Shown here: one piece after another, positions 24,418 through 33,962 of the stretch
Layout: each line of letters opens with the position of its first letter
How positions within the stretch are numbered: position 1 is the first letter of the stretch
Source: a virus
Length of the DNA stretch: 42,734 nt
Direction: 5' to 3' (one strand)
IMG/VR virus record: IMGVR_UViG_3300009163_000065
Location: 1-42,734 of that record
Position numbers and translations under genes: made by a program
Notes under the pieces: generated by a model
What the model was told of the DNA's origin: nothing
Databases searched by the model: none
Seen by the model: only the letters and a program-made list of their open reading frames with translations

Positions 24418-25107
24418 ATGATTAACTTATTTAACTGGGTAACTCTTTTAGTAGAAGCTTTTACATTCTATGGTGGTGGTAAAGGTGGTGGTGGTAGCAC
24501 TCAAACATCTACCTCACAAGCTGTAGACTTTTTTGGTGTAGACAAACGACAAAAGTATGAAGACCTTCTTTACAAATATATATCAGGAGACTCTGCAACT
24601 TTAGCTAATGTTAAAAATCAACCTGGTTTTCAATTTGGTTTAGATTTAGCAAATGAAGCACAAGATCGTAGTTTTGCAGCTACTGGTGTAGGTCCCTCAG
24701 GTTATGAAAATATTGCTAGAAGTAATTTAAATCAAGGTTATGCTCAAAATTATATTAATAGTATGATTGGTAATTTAACAGCTCCTTCTGGTGCTGGTAT
24801 TAGCTTAGGTCAAAACACAACAACAACAGGTAGCTCACAAGGTCAAAGCCCATTATGGGGAGTTGCAGGTACTGTTGCAGGTGCAATGCCTTGGGGTAAA
24901 ATATTCTCTGATAAAAATCTTAAAACTAATATTAAACATATTAATACAATTAAAGGTATTAAAATCTATAGCTTTAATTATATTTGGTCACATGTTAAAT
25001 CTATTGGTGTTCTTGCACAAGATCTTCTTAAGATGCCTGAATATAAACATGCGGTAAGTTTAACTAGTCTTGGTTACACTGTTGACTATTCTAAATTACC
25101 TATCTAA
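24418..25107 (+). CDS. Virion/ejection protein with S74-type C-terminal chaperone motif
   Basis: 229 residues. The N-terminal half has a glycine run (FYGGGKGGGGSTQTSTSQ) and ANEAQDRSFAATG, as in small DNA-ejection proteins. The C-terminal 60 residues start SDKNLKTNIKHINTIKGI, continue YSFNYIW and IGVLAQDLLKM, the core of the S74 intramolecular chaperone/peptidase domain usually found at fibre ends. The Ser at the domain start could be the self-cleavage site. Likely ejected or tail-bound. Confidence 0.65.
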   Translation: MINLFNWVTLLVEAFTFYGGGKGGGGSTQTSTSQAVDFFGVDKRQKYEDLLYKYISGDSATLANVKNQPGFQFGLDLANEAQDRSFAATGVGPSGYENIARSNLNQGYAQNYINSMIGNLTAPSGAGISLGQNTTTTGSSQGQSPLWGVAGTVAGAMPWGKIFSDKNLKTNIKHINTIKGIKIYSFNYIWSHVKSIGVLAQDLLKMPEYKHAVSLTSLGYTVDYSKLPI

Positions 25108-25122
25108 CTAAAGGATTATATT

Positions 25123-26973
25123 ATGACATTTGCTTCTGGTTTTGAAGCTGGGCTTCAACTAAGAAAATACATGGATGAGCAAGACAGGGAAAAACAAGCT
25201 ACAGAAATCTATAATAGAAATTATGGAAAAGATGAAGCAGAACCTCTTGTTCCTGATGGTTTTGCAGCTCCTCAATCTGTACCTACTAATTATACTAAAG
25301 GTACTGGTTTTGGTGGTCAAGAGACAATGATGCCTAAAGGTGCTATGTCTATGACTCCAGGTACTACTAATGAAAAGATGGTGGCTAATAAAGATACAGT
25401 TCCTGGTTATCAAGATGGTAATGTAACTACTTATCCGTATCAAATTAATGAACCTATTCAAAACACAACCCCAGTAGGTACTTCTCCATATAATACTACA
25501 CAACCTGTAACTCAAGAAGCTCCTAATTATGGAGTAATGAATGGTTATCCTGCAGGTGCACAACCAGTACCTAGTGGTCCTGCTATGCCTAATGCTATTA
25601 CACAGGATCAATCTACAATTACTCAAGACTATACTGCTAATACTCCTCAAGAAGTTAAAGATAGATTAGCTTCTGCTAAAACAGAAGATGAGTATAATTC
25701 TATTTTAAGTGATTATAAAAAGTCTCAACAACCTAAAGAGTCTAGTTTTTATGACAAGACTATTGCAGACGTTACATCTGCTAAAAATAAAGTAGATTCT
25801 AATCAAGAAGAATTAGCTCGTATTAAAAAAACAGCTAATGACATGAGATCAAAAGGTCTTTGGAAAGAAGCTGAAAAGTTTGAAACTAAAGCTGTTGAAA
25901 CTCAAAAGAATTATTATGAAGCTACAAATGAATATAATAAAGTAGTAAGTAAAGCTTTAGATGTTAAAGCAGGTTTAGCTAAATCATATTTAAATGCTGT
26001 TGAAAATGGTGTTGATCCTGAGTTTGCTTTTAATCAAACATTAATGAGAGCTCATGCTTTGGGTATTCCTGATTTAGATCAATACAAATCTATGGATGGA
26101 ACTAAACGTGTTCAAGCTGCTCAAATGATTGTTGATGATGCTATGACAACTAAAGATAGACTTAAGTCTGATCTTGAAATTATGAAAGATGAGACTAAAA
26201 AAGCTCAGTTTAATAAAACTATAGCTCAAAAGCAAGAAACTAATCTTATGAAAGATAGATGGCATACAGAAGATCGTGAGCTTAAAGAAAGATCTCTTGA
26301 TATAAAAGCTGTTAAAACTAACTTTGATATGGCTAACCAAACTGTTAAGACTACTCAAAGAGATCTTAAAATGATTCAAGATCGTTTAGATTTAATTAAG
26401 AGTGGTGCTGCAATTAAAGATGATTTTGGTAATATTATGTCACCTGCTGAATCACAACGTGAAGCTCAGGTTTTAGTACAACAACGTACTAATCTTCAAG
26501 ATAGGTTAGTTGCTGCAGAAGAGCATGCTGCTAATGTTAAAAAGTATATTCCTACTAAAGAACTAAAAGAAATTGAAAAGGCAGATAAAGTTTTAAATAA
26601 TCAAACATCTGCTATTCCTCAAGAGAATGTTAATACTATTAAAACACTATTTAATAAAGTAGTTGCTTTACCTGCTGATAAACAAGCTCAACAATTTAAT
26701 ATTTTAAAATCTAATGTAGAAGCGGAACATCCTGGATATACTTTAGATACTAAGGGTAATCTTGTTGAAAAAGGTAATGTATCTGCTGAATCTAAACCAG
26801 AACCTAAAACTCAAGAGAATGTATTAAAATCATTTGAGGGTTCTCCAAAACGTGTAAAGGTTGATGTAACTAAATCTTCAAGAACTATAGAAAAAACTTA
26901 TAAAGATCCTATTACTGGAGAAGAAATCTCACGATCAGAGTTCCGTAAAAAATATGGTGAAAATCCTAAGTAA
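25123..26973 (+). CDS. Internal virion / DNA ejection protein, coiled coil
   Basis: 616 residues. The first 60 are charged (MTFASGFEAGLQLRKYMDEQ). The region 60-150 is rich in Pro, Gly, Asn and Thr. From about 210 to 500 it is a long Lys/Glu/Gln-rich helical stretch, including VKTTQRDLKMIQDRLDLIKS. Disordered Pro-rich plus coiled-coil architecture, directly upstream of the giant lysozyme-fused protein, fits an ejection protein like P22 gp20 or T7 gp15. Product assigned by position and shape, not by motif. Confidence 0.65.
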   Translation: MTFASGFEAGLQLRKYMDEQDREKQATEIYNRNYGKDEAEPLVPDGFAAPQSVPTNYTKGTGFGGQETMMPKGAMSMTPGTTNEKMVANKDTVPGYQDGNVTTYPYQINEPIQNTTPVGTSPYNTTQPVTQEAPNYGVMNGYPAGAQPVPSGPAMPNAITQDQSTITQDYTANTPQEVKDRLASAKTEDEYNSILSDYKKSQQPKESSFYDKTIADVTSAKNKVDSNQEELARIKKTANDMRSKGLWKEAEKFETKAVETQKNYYEATNEYNKVVSKALDVKAGLAKSYLNAVENGVDPEFAFNQTLMRAHALGIPDLDQYKSMDGTKRVQAAQMIVDDAMTTKDRLKSDLEIMKDETKKAQFNKTIAQKQETNLMKDRWHTEDRELKERSLDIKAVKTNFDMANQTVKTTQRDLKMIQDRLDLIKSGAAIKDDFGNIMSPAESQREAQVLVQQRTNLQDRLVAAEEHAANVKKYIPTKELKEIEKADKVLNNQTSAIPQENVNTIKTLFNKVVALPADKQAQQFNILKSNVEAEHPGYTLDTKGNLVEKGNVSAESKPEPKTQENVLKSFEGSPKRVKVDVTKSSRTIEKTYKDPITGEEISRSEFRKKYGENPK

Positions 26974-26990
26974 TACATAAAGGAGTTCTA

Positions 26991-29900
26991 ATGGCTGGAA
27001 ATGCTTACTTAAAAGGACTTGATCCTAGCATTGGTGAAGAAGCTAATATGCAAGCTTACTTAGATGGTATAGGTAAGGCTGAGGGTGCTGACTATGATAC
27101 TATTGTTGGTGGTAAGAAGTTTACTGATTACTCTAAACATCCTAATATAGTAGGTGTTACTACTAAGGAAGGCCCAAGCACGGCTGCTGGTAAGTATCAG
27201 ATTACTAAGACTACTTACGATTATTATGCTCCTAAACTAGGCATAACTGATTTTTCTCCTACTTCGCAAGATGCAATTGCAAAAGCAATTCTTAAAGCTA
27301 AAGATGCTGAAGGAGATGTTATTAAAGGAGACTTTGATGCTGCCCATTTAAAGTTAGGAACTACCTGGGCAAGTCTACCAACGAGTACATACTCACAACC
27401 TAAAAAATCCACTAAGTGGGTTCAGGAAAATATAAAACCTATTACACAAGCAGACATGCTAGATGTAACAGCTAATATAGCACAACCTGAACAGGTGTCT
27501 TATCGGCTCGGTTCTAATGACAATCCTTATGCTAGGGGTCTTGACTTACCGACTGAAACAGAAGTATCAGTAGAAAATAATCCTTATCGTAAAGGTATAG
27601 CTAAAGATAATCCTTATATGAAGGGATTAGATTTAAGTGAACCTGTATCTGCTCTTAAATCATTTGGTAAGTCTTTTGTAGGTAGTGCTTCTAAAGCTAT
27701 TGCTGCTTCTCCTGGTATGGCTATTGGTGCTGAACTAGGTGTAGAGACTGGCTTACTAGCGGGTCCTTATGCTCCTATTGCAGCTCCTGTATTAGGTCTT
27801 GTAGGTGGTGTAGGTGGTTACTTAGCTGGTGAAAAAGCTGTTAGTGCAGCTTATGATAAGTTTGTACCTGAAAATGTTAAAGAAGCTATTGGTTATGGTA
27901 AAGCTACTCGTGAAGCGGAAATAGCTGCTAACCCTGAATCATCTTATGCTGGTGAACTAACAGGTAATCTTGCTTTATTTAGACCTGGTAGCTTAGCTAA
28001 TATTACTCTTCCTGGTGGTAAAGTAATTACTCCTCTTGCTCAACGAGCTACATTAGGTGGTGTTTCTGGTGGTATTGAAGCTGGTTCAGAAGCATTATCT
28101 GGTGGTGAATTAAATCCTCAACGTATTGCAGAAGCTACTGCATTTGGTGCTATTGCGGCTAAACCTACAGCTATTACTCGTCATGCTGACAAGTTAGCTT
28201 CTAATCTTATCTCTAGAATTCCTGGAACTTCTGCTTATGAAACTAGATTAGCACAAGGACTTGAAACTGATCGTACTATTAATGGTACGCAAGAACGTAC
28301 GACTACTCAAGAACGTGCTGCTCCTGAACAACAAGATTTATTCCAAGAAGAATTAACTCAAGCTCAAGAGATGCAAAACAGGGGTCAAGTATTTGAACCT
28401 GGAGCTACTAGAACTACACCTACAGATGCTGTAATTCGATCAGAACAAGAAATTGATCTTGCTAAGATGGAAGCTAAACAAACTCGTTCTAGACTTGAAG
28501 AAGAGATTCCTGATTCTCGTAATCGTGAACAGATTACTATGTCTATTGAAGGACAAAAACGTCAAGATAGATTATTAAGTGACAGACAAAAAGCAGAAGA
28601 GCTTCGTATTTTACAATTAAGTATTGCTAAGAAACAAAACTTAGCTAATGCTATGGAAAGAGAACCTCTTAATGTTATCTTACAAAATACTAGAAATAGA
28701 GATGCTTATAACAATCTTAGAAATAAAGAAGGTTTCCCTAGAGATGGTACTCAAGCAGAACAATTAGCTTTCTTACGTAATGATATAGAGAATACTGTTA
28801 GAGGTCATAACTCTTTAAGAGATCGTCCTTCTGATGAACCATCATTTGGTGTAAGGGATTATATTGTTAGTGAGTTTAGACGTTTAGGTGAACGTGCTAG
28901 AAGTGAAGGTTTATTTCCTCAATTACGTAGAGACTATGTAACTCATGCTTTAGACTTTACTGACTCTGTTTTAAATAGAGAACAACAACGAGCTTTATCT
29001 GACTATTTATTTGCTAATACTAATGAGTCTAGGTTTGTTAGAGACTTTACACAAGCTCGTCAATTTAGATACATTCGTGATCTTGAAAATGCTTTACGTC
29101 AAGCTGGTGATGAACTTGGTATAAATACTCGTGGTATTAAAGTACAAAGAGATATAGCTAAGATCATGGAAATTTATAAGACTGCTATGGGTAGAGCTCT
29201 TGTTGAAAAACGATTAGCTAACTACTTACTTAAAACTAAAATAGATGGTTCTCCTATCTCTGGGCAAGTAGGGGAACTTCCTATTGTAACTAATAACATA
29301 GAACAAGGTTTTAGAAATAACTATGTTAAGTTTACAGGTCAAGGTTCTGATATCCTGCAAGATGTTATGGTACATCCTGACTTTAAAGATATTTTAGGGC
29401 ATGTCTTTAAACAAGATAATCCAAATGCTATGCTTGAAGCATTTAAATCTGTATCTATGTTATCTAAGTTTTTAAATACTGCAGGTTCATTGTTTCATGC
29501 AACATCATTAGCAGTAGCACAAGCTACCGCAGCTCCAGGATTATTCTTAAAAGAAGTAATGACTGGTGGTAGTGGTATTCGTGCAGCTTTAAAAGACCTA
29601 GAACATAGAGGTGTTGGAGCACAGGGTCAATTACTTATTAAAGGTGGTTTAAAGGTAGCTACAGAGGACGTACAGCGTACTATTATAGGTGATGCTGCAG
29701 GTACAGCAGACAAGTTAATTGGTGACCATCTTGTTGGTGGAAGAAATGTAAAAGTTCTTAGACAAATGAGTGATCCTTTAGAGAATCATTTCCTTAATCA
29801 TATGAATAGATTTACATGGGATTACATGCATGCTGGTGGTAAATTAAATCTAGCACAGCACTTTTTTACACAAATTAAATCTAAACATCCTGAGATACCT

Positions 29901-30746
29901 GATGATCAAATTGCTGCTGAAGTAGCTAGTTTTGTTAATAATACTTTAGGTGGTCTAAACTGGTTACAAGTAGCTAATCAAGTAGAGAACAAGTTTCTTA
30001 AAGGCTTTGCAATTAAAGCTATGAAGTTACAAAACAGAGACTGGGCACAGATTGTATTGTTTGCTCCTGACTGGACTGTATCTACATTAAGATCATTTAC
30101 TAAGGCTCTTCCTAAAGAGTTAATGAAACCTCAGAACTGGAAGTTAAGAGCAGGTGTTAAAGGTCTTATTGATCCTACAAATAATAGTGACTTAGCACGT
30201 AGATATGTATTAACTACAGGTTTATTATGGTTAACTATTCTTAATGGTTTTAATATGGCATTTACAGGTAGACCTATTTGGACTAACAAAGACCCTACTC
30301 GTGTAGATTTAGGTGATGGTACATCTATGCAAATGGCTAAACATTCTATGGAAGCAGCCCACTGGTTACTAGATCCTGAGAAGACATTGGGTAATAAGTT
30401 AGGCTTTATACCTAAGGGAGTTATTACTATGACTACAGGTAAAGCATACCCAAGTCCTAAAGCTCCTATGGTTAAAGATAATACAACTCTTGGACGATTA
30501 GTACATTCAGCTAAGGCTGCCCTACCATTCCAAATTAGTGCTGCAGCTAGTGCACCTCCAGGTGAGGGTGGTAAACGTGCATTAGCAAGTTTCTTAGGTG
30601 TACCTATCTATGGTCAAACAGATAAAGCTAACTCTACTGCTGAAGTATTAGCAGAACGTAAAGCTAAACGTAAAGAGTCTAGAATTCAAAATAGACTTGA
30701 TAAATTAGAACAGCAATATGAGGAATCAAAATGGCAACAGGATTAG
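26991..30746 (+). CDS. Large internal virion protein with N-terminal lysozyme/transglycosylase
   Basis: 1251 residues. Residues 20-145 form a lambda R-like murein hydrolase: YLDGIGKAEGADYDTIVGGK (catalytic Glu31), FTDYSKHPNIVG, STAAGKYQITKTTYDYY, and TWASLPTSTY. Four copies of N-x-Y-x-[KR]-G-[LI] (residues near 4, 176, 196 and 206) flank it. A Gly/Ala-rich hydrophobic region (about 240-285) could insert into membrane. The rest is helical. It is likely ejected into the cell to open the wall locally and form a DNA channel, as T7 gp16 does. Confidence 0.8.
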   Translation: MAGNAYLKGLDPSIGEEANMQAYLDGIGKAEGADYDTIVGGKKFTDYSKHPNIVGVTTKEGPSTAAGKYQITKTTYDYYAPKLGITDFSPTSQDAIAKAILKAKDAEGDVIKGDFDAAHLKLGTTWASLPTSTYSQPKKSTKWVQENIKPITQADMLDVTANIAQPEQVSYRLGSNDNPYARGLDLPTETEVSVENNPYRKGIAKDNPYMKGLDLSEPVSALKSFGKSFVGSASKAIAASPGMAIGAELGVETGLLAGPYAPIAAPVLGLVGGVGGYLAGEKAVSAAYDKFVPENVKEAIGYGKATREAEIAANPESSYAGELTGNLALFRPGSLANITLPGGKVITPLAQRATLGGVSGGIEAGSEALSGGELNPQRIAEATAFGAIAAKPTAITRHADKLASNLISRIPGTSAYETRLAQGLETDRTINGTQERTTTQERAAPEQQDLFQEELTQAQEMQNRGQVFEPGATRTTPTDAVIRSEQEIDLAKMEAKQTRSRLEEEIPDSRNREQITMSIEGQKRQDRLLSDRQKAEELRILQLSIAKKQNLANAMEREPLNVILQNTRNRDAYNNLRNKEGFPRDGTQAEQLAFLRNDIENTVRGHNSLRDRPSDEPSFGVRDYIVSEFRRLGERARSEGLFPQLRRDYVTHALDFTDSVLNREQQRALSDYLFANTNESRFVRDFTQARQFRYIRDLENALRQAGDELGINTRGIKVQRDIAKIMEIYKTAMGRALVEKRLANYLLKTKIDGSPISGQVGELPIVTNNIEQGFRNNYVKFTGQGSDILQDVMVHPDFKDILGHVFKQDNPNAMLEAFKSVSMLSKFLNTAGSLFHATSLAVAQATAAPGLFLKEVMTGGSGIRAALKDLEHRGVGAQGQLLIKGGLKVATEDVQRTIIGDAAGTADKLIGDHLVGGRNVKVLRQMSDPLENHFLNHMNRFTWDYMHAGGKLNLAQHFFTQIKSKHPEIPDDQIAAEVASFVNNTLGGLNWLQVANQVENKFLKGFAIKAMKLQNRDWAQIVLFAPDWTVSTLRSFTKALPKELMKPQNWKLRAGVKGLIDPTNNSDLARRYVLTTGLLWLTILNGFNMAFTGRPIWTNKDPTRVDLGDGTSMQMAKHSMEAAHWLLDPEKTLGNKLGFIPKGVITMTTGKAYPSPKAPMVKDNTTLGRLVHSAKAALPFQISAAASAPPGEGGKRALASFLGVPIYGQTDKANSTAEVLAERKAKRKESRIQNRLDKLEQQYEESKWQQD

Positions 30747-31177
30747 TACCAATACCCAATCAACCTATAAGTGAGACACATGAATGGAGAGAATGGTTTT
30801 TTAATTTATGGGAATCTCTTGGTGGTGCTCAAGGTCAAATCTTTTATACAGGTTTAAATTTTACAGGATCTAATTTAAATAGTATTCAAACTAGAGCACA
30901 TAATATTTTACAAGGTTTACAAGGTGGTAATGTAGGTGGTACTGAGTATTATCATTTAGATGCTACCCAATATGCAACTTTAACTGCACTTTCATTGCCT
31001 TTATCTATTGCTAACGGGGGAACTGGAGCAACTACACAAGCAGGAGCTAGAACTAGTTTAGGTTTAGGTAGTGGTCTTTCAGTAACTATTACAACAGCTA
31101 AGTTAACACCAGCAGGTGCTAATGGTAGCATGACATTTGTTAATGGTATATTAACTGCACAAACACAGGCGACTTAA
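30731..31177 (+). CDS. Short fibre-like protein with SIANGGTG repeat
   Basis: 148 residues. The first 60 contain NQPISETHEWREWFFNLWES, common in virion proteins that dock on the ejection complex. The centre has LPLSIANGGTGATTQAGA, the same fibre repeat as in the tail fibre at 14596. It overlaps the giant gene by 16 bases. Possibly a tail spike base or plug. No enzymatic motif. Confidence 0.6.
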   Translation: MATGLVPIPNQPISETHEWREWFFNLWESLGGAQGQIFYTGLNFTGSNLNSIQTRAHNILQGLQGGNVGGTEYYHLDATQYATLTALSLPLSIANGGTGATTQAGARTSLGLGSGLSVTITTAKLTPAGANGSMTFVNGILTAQTQAT

Positions 31178-31179
31178 TT

Positions 31180-31575
31180 ATGGAAATGAAACTTAAACGA
31201 TTTGAATTTGGTAAAACATTTACTATTGGTAAATTATATATAGATGGTATATACCAATGTTTTGTATTAGAAGATGTTGTAAGACCTAAAGGAGAGAAAG
31301 TAGATGGACAAACAGCTATACCTAGTGGCACTTATTCTGTTATTATTGATCGTTCTACCAGGTTTAATAAAGACATGCCTCACATCCTAGATGTGCCTAA
31401 CTTTACTGGTGTTAGAATACATTCAGGTAACTCTTCTAAAAATACAGAAGGGTGTTTGTTAGTAGGTACTACTTGGTCAAGTGGTGACTTTATTGGTAAC
31501 TCTAAGTTAGCTTATGATGCTTTATTTAAAAAGCTAGTAGCTACTAATGAAAAGATTACAATTACAATAGAATAA
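31180..31575 (+). CDS. DUF5675 protein, candidate endolysin (L,D-transpeptidase-like)
   Basis: 131 residues. FVLEDVVRPKGEKVDG, AIPSGTYSVIID and GVRIHSGNSSKNTEGCLLVG match the DUF5675 family. His81 and Cys92 are arranged as in L,D-transpeptidase-like active sites (H...SxGC). This suggests a peptidoglycan-acting enzyme. It closes the rightward arm. With holins 10 kb upstream and no other stand-alone endolysin visible, it is the best endolysin candidate; that role is inferred. Confidence 0.7.
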   Translation: MEMKLKRFEFGKTFTIGKLYIDGIYQCFVLEDVVRPKGEKVDGQTAIPSGTYSVIIDRSTRFNKDMPHILDVPNFTGVRIHSGNSSKNTEGCLLVGTTWSSGDFIGNSKLAYDALFKKLVATNEKITITIE

Positions 31576-31594
31576 AAAAGGGGCCGAAGCCCCT
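31574..31594. terminator. Bidirectional terminator between converging arms
   Basis: A 6-base GC-rich stem AGGGGC/GCCCCT (31579-31584 with 31589-31594). On the minus strand the loop is TTCG and a T-run (31578-31574) follows, a textbook intrinsic terminator for the leftward operon. On the plus strand the loop is CGAA and the tail AATATTATTT is weaker. It lies right after the stop of the rightward DUF5675 gene and just beyond the stop of the leftward 50-codon gene. Confidence 0.9.
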
Positions 31595-31598
31595 AATA

Positions 31599-31751
31599 TT
31601 ATTTAGCGTCCTTTAAGAAAGCCGCAACTTCATCCCAGTCTTTAAAGATCAAGACTTCGTTAAGCTGTGTCTTTGTTAAAATATCAATCTTAGTACCATT
31701 TAAAACATAACCATTGTTTACTTTGGTAATTTGAACGTTATCAAATTTCAT
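31599..31751 (-). CDS. Small hypothetical protein (50 aa), last leftward gene
   Basis: ATG at 31749-31751 with GGAG nine bases away on the minus strand; stop at 31599-31601, five bases before the terminator stem. Begins MKFDNVQITKVNNGYVLNGT and ends EVAAFLKDAK. Mixed beta and helix; no family recognised. Confidence 0.65.
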   Translation of the reverse strand: MKFDNVQITKVNNGYVLNGTKIDILTKTQLNEVLIFKDWDEVAAFLKDAK

Positions 31752-31761
31752 ACTATCTCCT

Positions 31762-31899
31762 TTAAAAATTAACTACTACTCTAACTAAAAATAAATCAAT
31801 TACTAGGTAAATATCTTCATTATTAGGATCTACATCTTTACCGCTTACAAGTTCTATTCCAAAAGTACAACCTTGTATTAAATGAAATGTAGCATCCAT
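31762..31899 (-). CDS. Small conserved phage protein (45 aa)
   Basis: Starts inside the stop of the reductase gene (TAATG) behind AGGAG. Peptide begins MDATFHLIQGCTFGIELVSG and ends YLVIDLFLVRVVVNF, a pattern (short, GCxFGIE, then IDLxxxRxxx) seen in many phage genomes near replication genes. Hydrophobic end, no signal. Function unknown. Confidence 0.65.
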   Translation of the reverse strand: MDATFHLIQGCTFGIELVSGKDVDPNNEDIYLVIDLFLVRVVVNF

Positions 31900-33785
31900 T
31901 ATTGTACTCCTACAATCTCACAAGCACCCGCAGTACAACTGAGCTCTTGGGTGCCTGTGGTTGTATCTTCTTCCTCTTTTAAGTTACCCCAATCAATCAA
32001 TGGGAAACTTGCTACAAAGGCATCATACTCTTCCTTTGTTATTTCTTGATAAGGTGCTTGTTTATATACATGATCTGAGTGTGGTAAAAGAGACACACCT
32101 GAAACATCACTGAAGTTATTATATATCCAATCGCCTATCGTCAAGAACTCGTTATCTTTATAGTATACAGTAATAGATGGATTATGTTCTGTCCAGTTCT
32201 TTTGATATACACTATAAAGTTTTAATTGTTCAATTGCATTTGTTTCATTTCTAGTAACACCAGACTCAGTTCCTTTTTGAGGAAAACTAAATATAGTAAT
32301 GTCACTAGGTTTAGTTACATCGGGTTCATTAGGAACACCTTGTGTTTTAAAGAATAACGTTAACGGATCTTTGTTATCCATACGTACAGTCCTAATATAA
32401 TATTGACTATATGCAGGATGAATCCCACTAGAACAACCCACCAACTGACTGACTGTACCACTTGGCTTAACAGTAGTGATAGCAGCAGACTGAGGAATAC
32501 CAAGTCGTTCAGCCCACTCTTTATTGATCTTAATTGCATGTTCTCGTAGTTCTGTTAACCATTTAACTGTCTCCTCAGTAGGTTTACTAAGTACAGGATG
32601 GTCCATAATACCCGTCATACTTACACCAAGTAAACGTTCTTCTTCTTGATTCTTTCTCCAATCACTTCTTAAGTATCTAAAGTTTGTAAGGGTGGATTGA
32701 AATGTCCCGATAATTGTTGCGATCCTGACTTTTTCTTTAAGGTCAGCAAGGGTATCGCCCTCTCTGATGACAACTTCACTGAGATTACAAAGCCCTTTAG
32801 ATCGCAGGATAATTTCTCCGCAAGGGTTTGTACCGTATTCAAAGCCGTCAACATCTCGTCTTCCGTTAGAGCTTGCTTTTTTAGTAGCTGCAACTCTATT
32901 AAATATTCCTCTTTCTCCACTTTTTGATTCATATAATGTTGTCCATTCCTTTAAGAAAATACCTACATCAGGTTTTTCTGTATAGGCTACAGAGTTATTG
33001 GCAAGTGCACGTTGCACATCAGATTCCCACCAGGCTCCGTTCTTTGCGTTTCGCATCCTATCGTCGGTGAGGTTTGACAAGCTGATAAGAGCTGACCTAC
33101 GCACACCGCCAACAATAACAATATCAGCAACTTTACATACGATGTCATGGCATTCTAAGCTATTTAGCTTTCTCCCCGCTGCTTTCTTAAAAGTATGAAC
33201 CGTAAATTGGAACAGGTCCTCGAGAGGCTTAGGGCCAGATGCTCGGCCTCCAAAAGTCTTGAGCCTAGCTCCTGCAGGTCTGATTCCTGAAGTGTCCCAT
33301 TTTGGCACTCGTCCTGAATAGAGTAAGCTAATGAGTTCGCGGTACGCACTAGCCCAGCCAATTCTTGAATCCTTAACTCTAATTGTTGTATCAGTTTCAT
33401 GGAACTCCTCTGCAATAGTAGGTAGGTTATTAGTAAACTGACGTTCTACACTAAAGCCTACGCCAGTACCACACATTAAAACATACATTACTTCATCAAA
33501 TGCTTTAGGGGAATCAATAGCAATGAAGCTACAATTGTAACCTGCTATTTCATCACGTTCTAATGCAGCACCTGCTGACATTAAACATCTCATACTAGGC
33601 ATTACATTAAGATCATGTATTGCTTTATTTACTTCTTGGTCTGGAAAAGTATCTGGAAAACGATTCTTAAAAAAGCTAGTGTATCTATTTACAGTTTCTT
33701 CCCATGTTTCTCTACGGCTTTCATCAGGCATCCATCTTGCATAACGGCTTGCGTGAATAAAACGTTGATAGTCTGTTAATTGCAT
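31899..33785 (-). CDS. nrdJ: Class II (B12-dependent) ribonucleoside-triphosphate reductase
   Basis: 628 residues. The catalytic NPCGEI motif (Cys322, Glu324) is followed at +11 by Cys333 (LCNLSE), with Cys85 in YNCSF, and the C-terminal CTAGAC pair (Cys617, Cys622). This is the same arrangement as the monomeric adenosylcobalamin enzyme of Lactobacillus (Cys119, 408, 419, 731 and 736). It makes dNTPs for phage replication in oxygen-independent fashion but needs host or imported B12. No thioredoxin or other reductase gene is visible in the window. It overlaps both neighbouring genes by one base. Confidence 0.92.
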   Translation of the reverse strand: MQLTDYQRFIHASRYARWMPDESRRETWEETVNRYTSFFKNRFPDTFPDQEVNKAIHDLNVMPSMRCLMSAGAALERDEIAGYNCSFIAIDSPKAFDEVMYVLMCGTGVGFSVERQFTNNLPTIAEEFHETDTTIRVKDSRIGWASAYRELISLLYSGRVPKWDTSGIRPAGARLKTFGGRASGPKPLEDLFQFTVHTFKKAAGRKLNSLECHDIVCKVADIVIVGGVRRSALISLSNLTDDRMRNAKNGAWWESDVQRALANNSVAYTEKPDVGIFLKEWTTLYESKSGERGIFNRVAATKKASSNGRRDVDGFEYGTNPCGEIILRSKGLCNLSEVVIREGDTLADLKEKVRIATIIGTFQSTLTNFRYLRSDWRKNQEEERLLGVSMTGIMDHPVLSKPTEETVKWLTELREHAIKINKEWAERLGIPQSAAITTVKPSGTVSQLVGCSSGIHPAYSQYYIRTVRMDNKDPLTLFFKTQGVPNEPDVTKPSDITIFSFPQKGTESGVTRNETNAIEQLKLYSVYQKNWTEHNPSITVYYKDNEFLTIGDWIYNNFSDVSGVSLLPHSDHVYKQAPYQEITKEEYDAFVASFPLIDWGNLKEEEDTTTGTQELSCTAGACEIVGVQ

Positions 33786-33961
33786 TAGTCTATATCTCCG
33801 TCCATGGACAATTGTTTGTTAAAGAATTCGTATTTGTCTTCAATACGGTCAAAGAAAGCATCAACAAGATCAAAAGAATTGATATTTAAAACTTCTAATA
33901 AAGTTATTTCATCAAACTCCTCAGCAAGTTTTTCTTTAATCTCTTGCAATGTTAACGTCAT
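33785..33961 (-). CDS. Small acidic protein upstream of reductase (58 aa)
   Basis: ATG at 33959-33961, stop overlapping the reductase start (TAATG). Begins MTLTLQEIKEKLAEEFDEIT and has FDLVDAFFDRIEDKYEFF. Acidic, helical; resembles small phage proteins of unknown role. No good Shine-Dalgarno site is visible, but it lies one base after the DUF3310 stop, so coupling is likely. Confidence 0.65.
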   Translation of the reverse strand: MTLTLQEIKEKLAEEFDEITLLEVLNINSFDLVDAFFDRIEDKYEFFNKQLSMDGDID

Positions 33962-33962
33962 T

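Noticed and set aside
25159-25650. 163-codon minus-strand ORF inside the ejection protein
   Set aside because: Very rich in Ser, Ile and Arg as expected of the complement of an AT-rich coding region; no ribosome site.
32669-33415. Several ORFs on both strands inside the reductase gene
   Set aside because: All lie within the well-supported nrdJ frame, which contains its catalytic motifs throughout. They are shadow frames.
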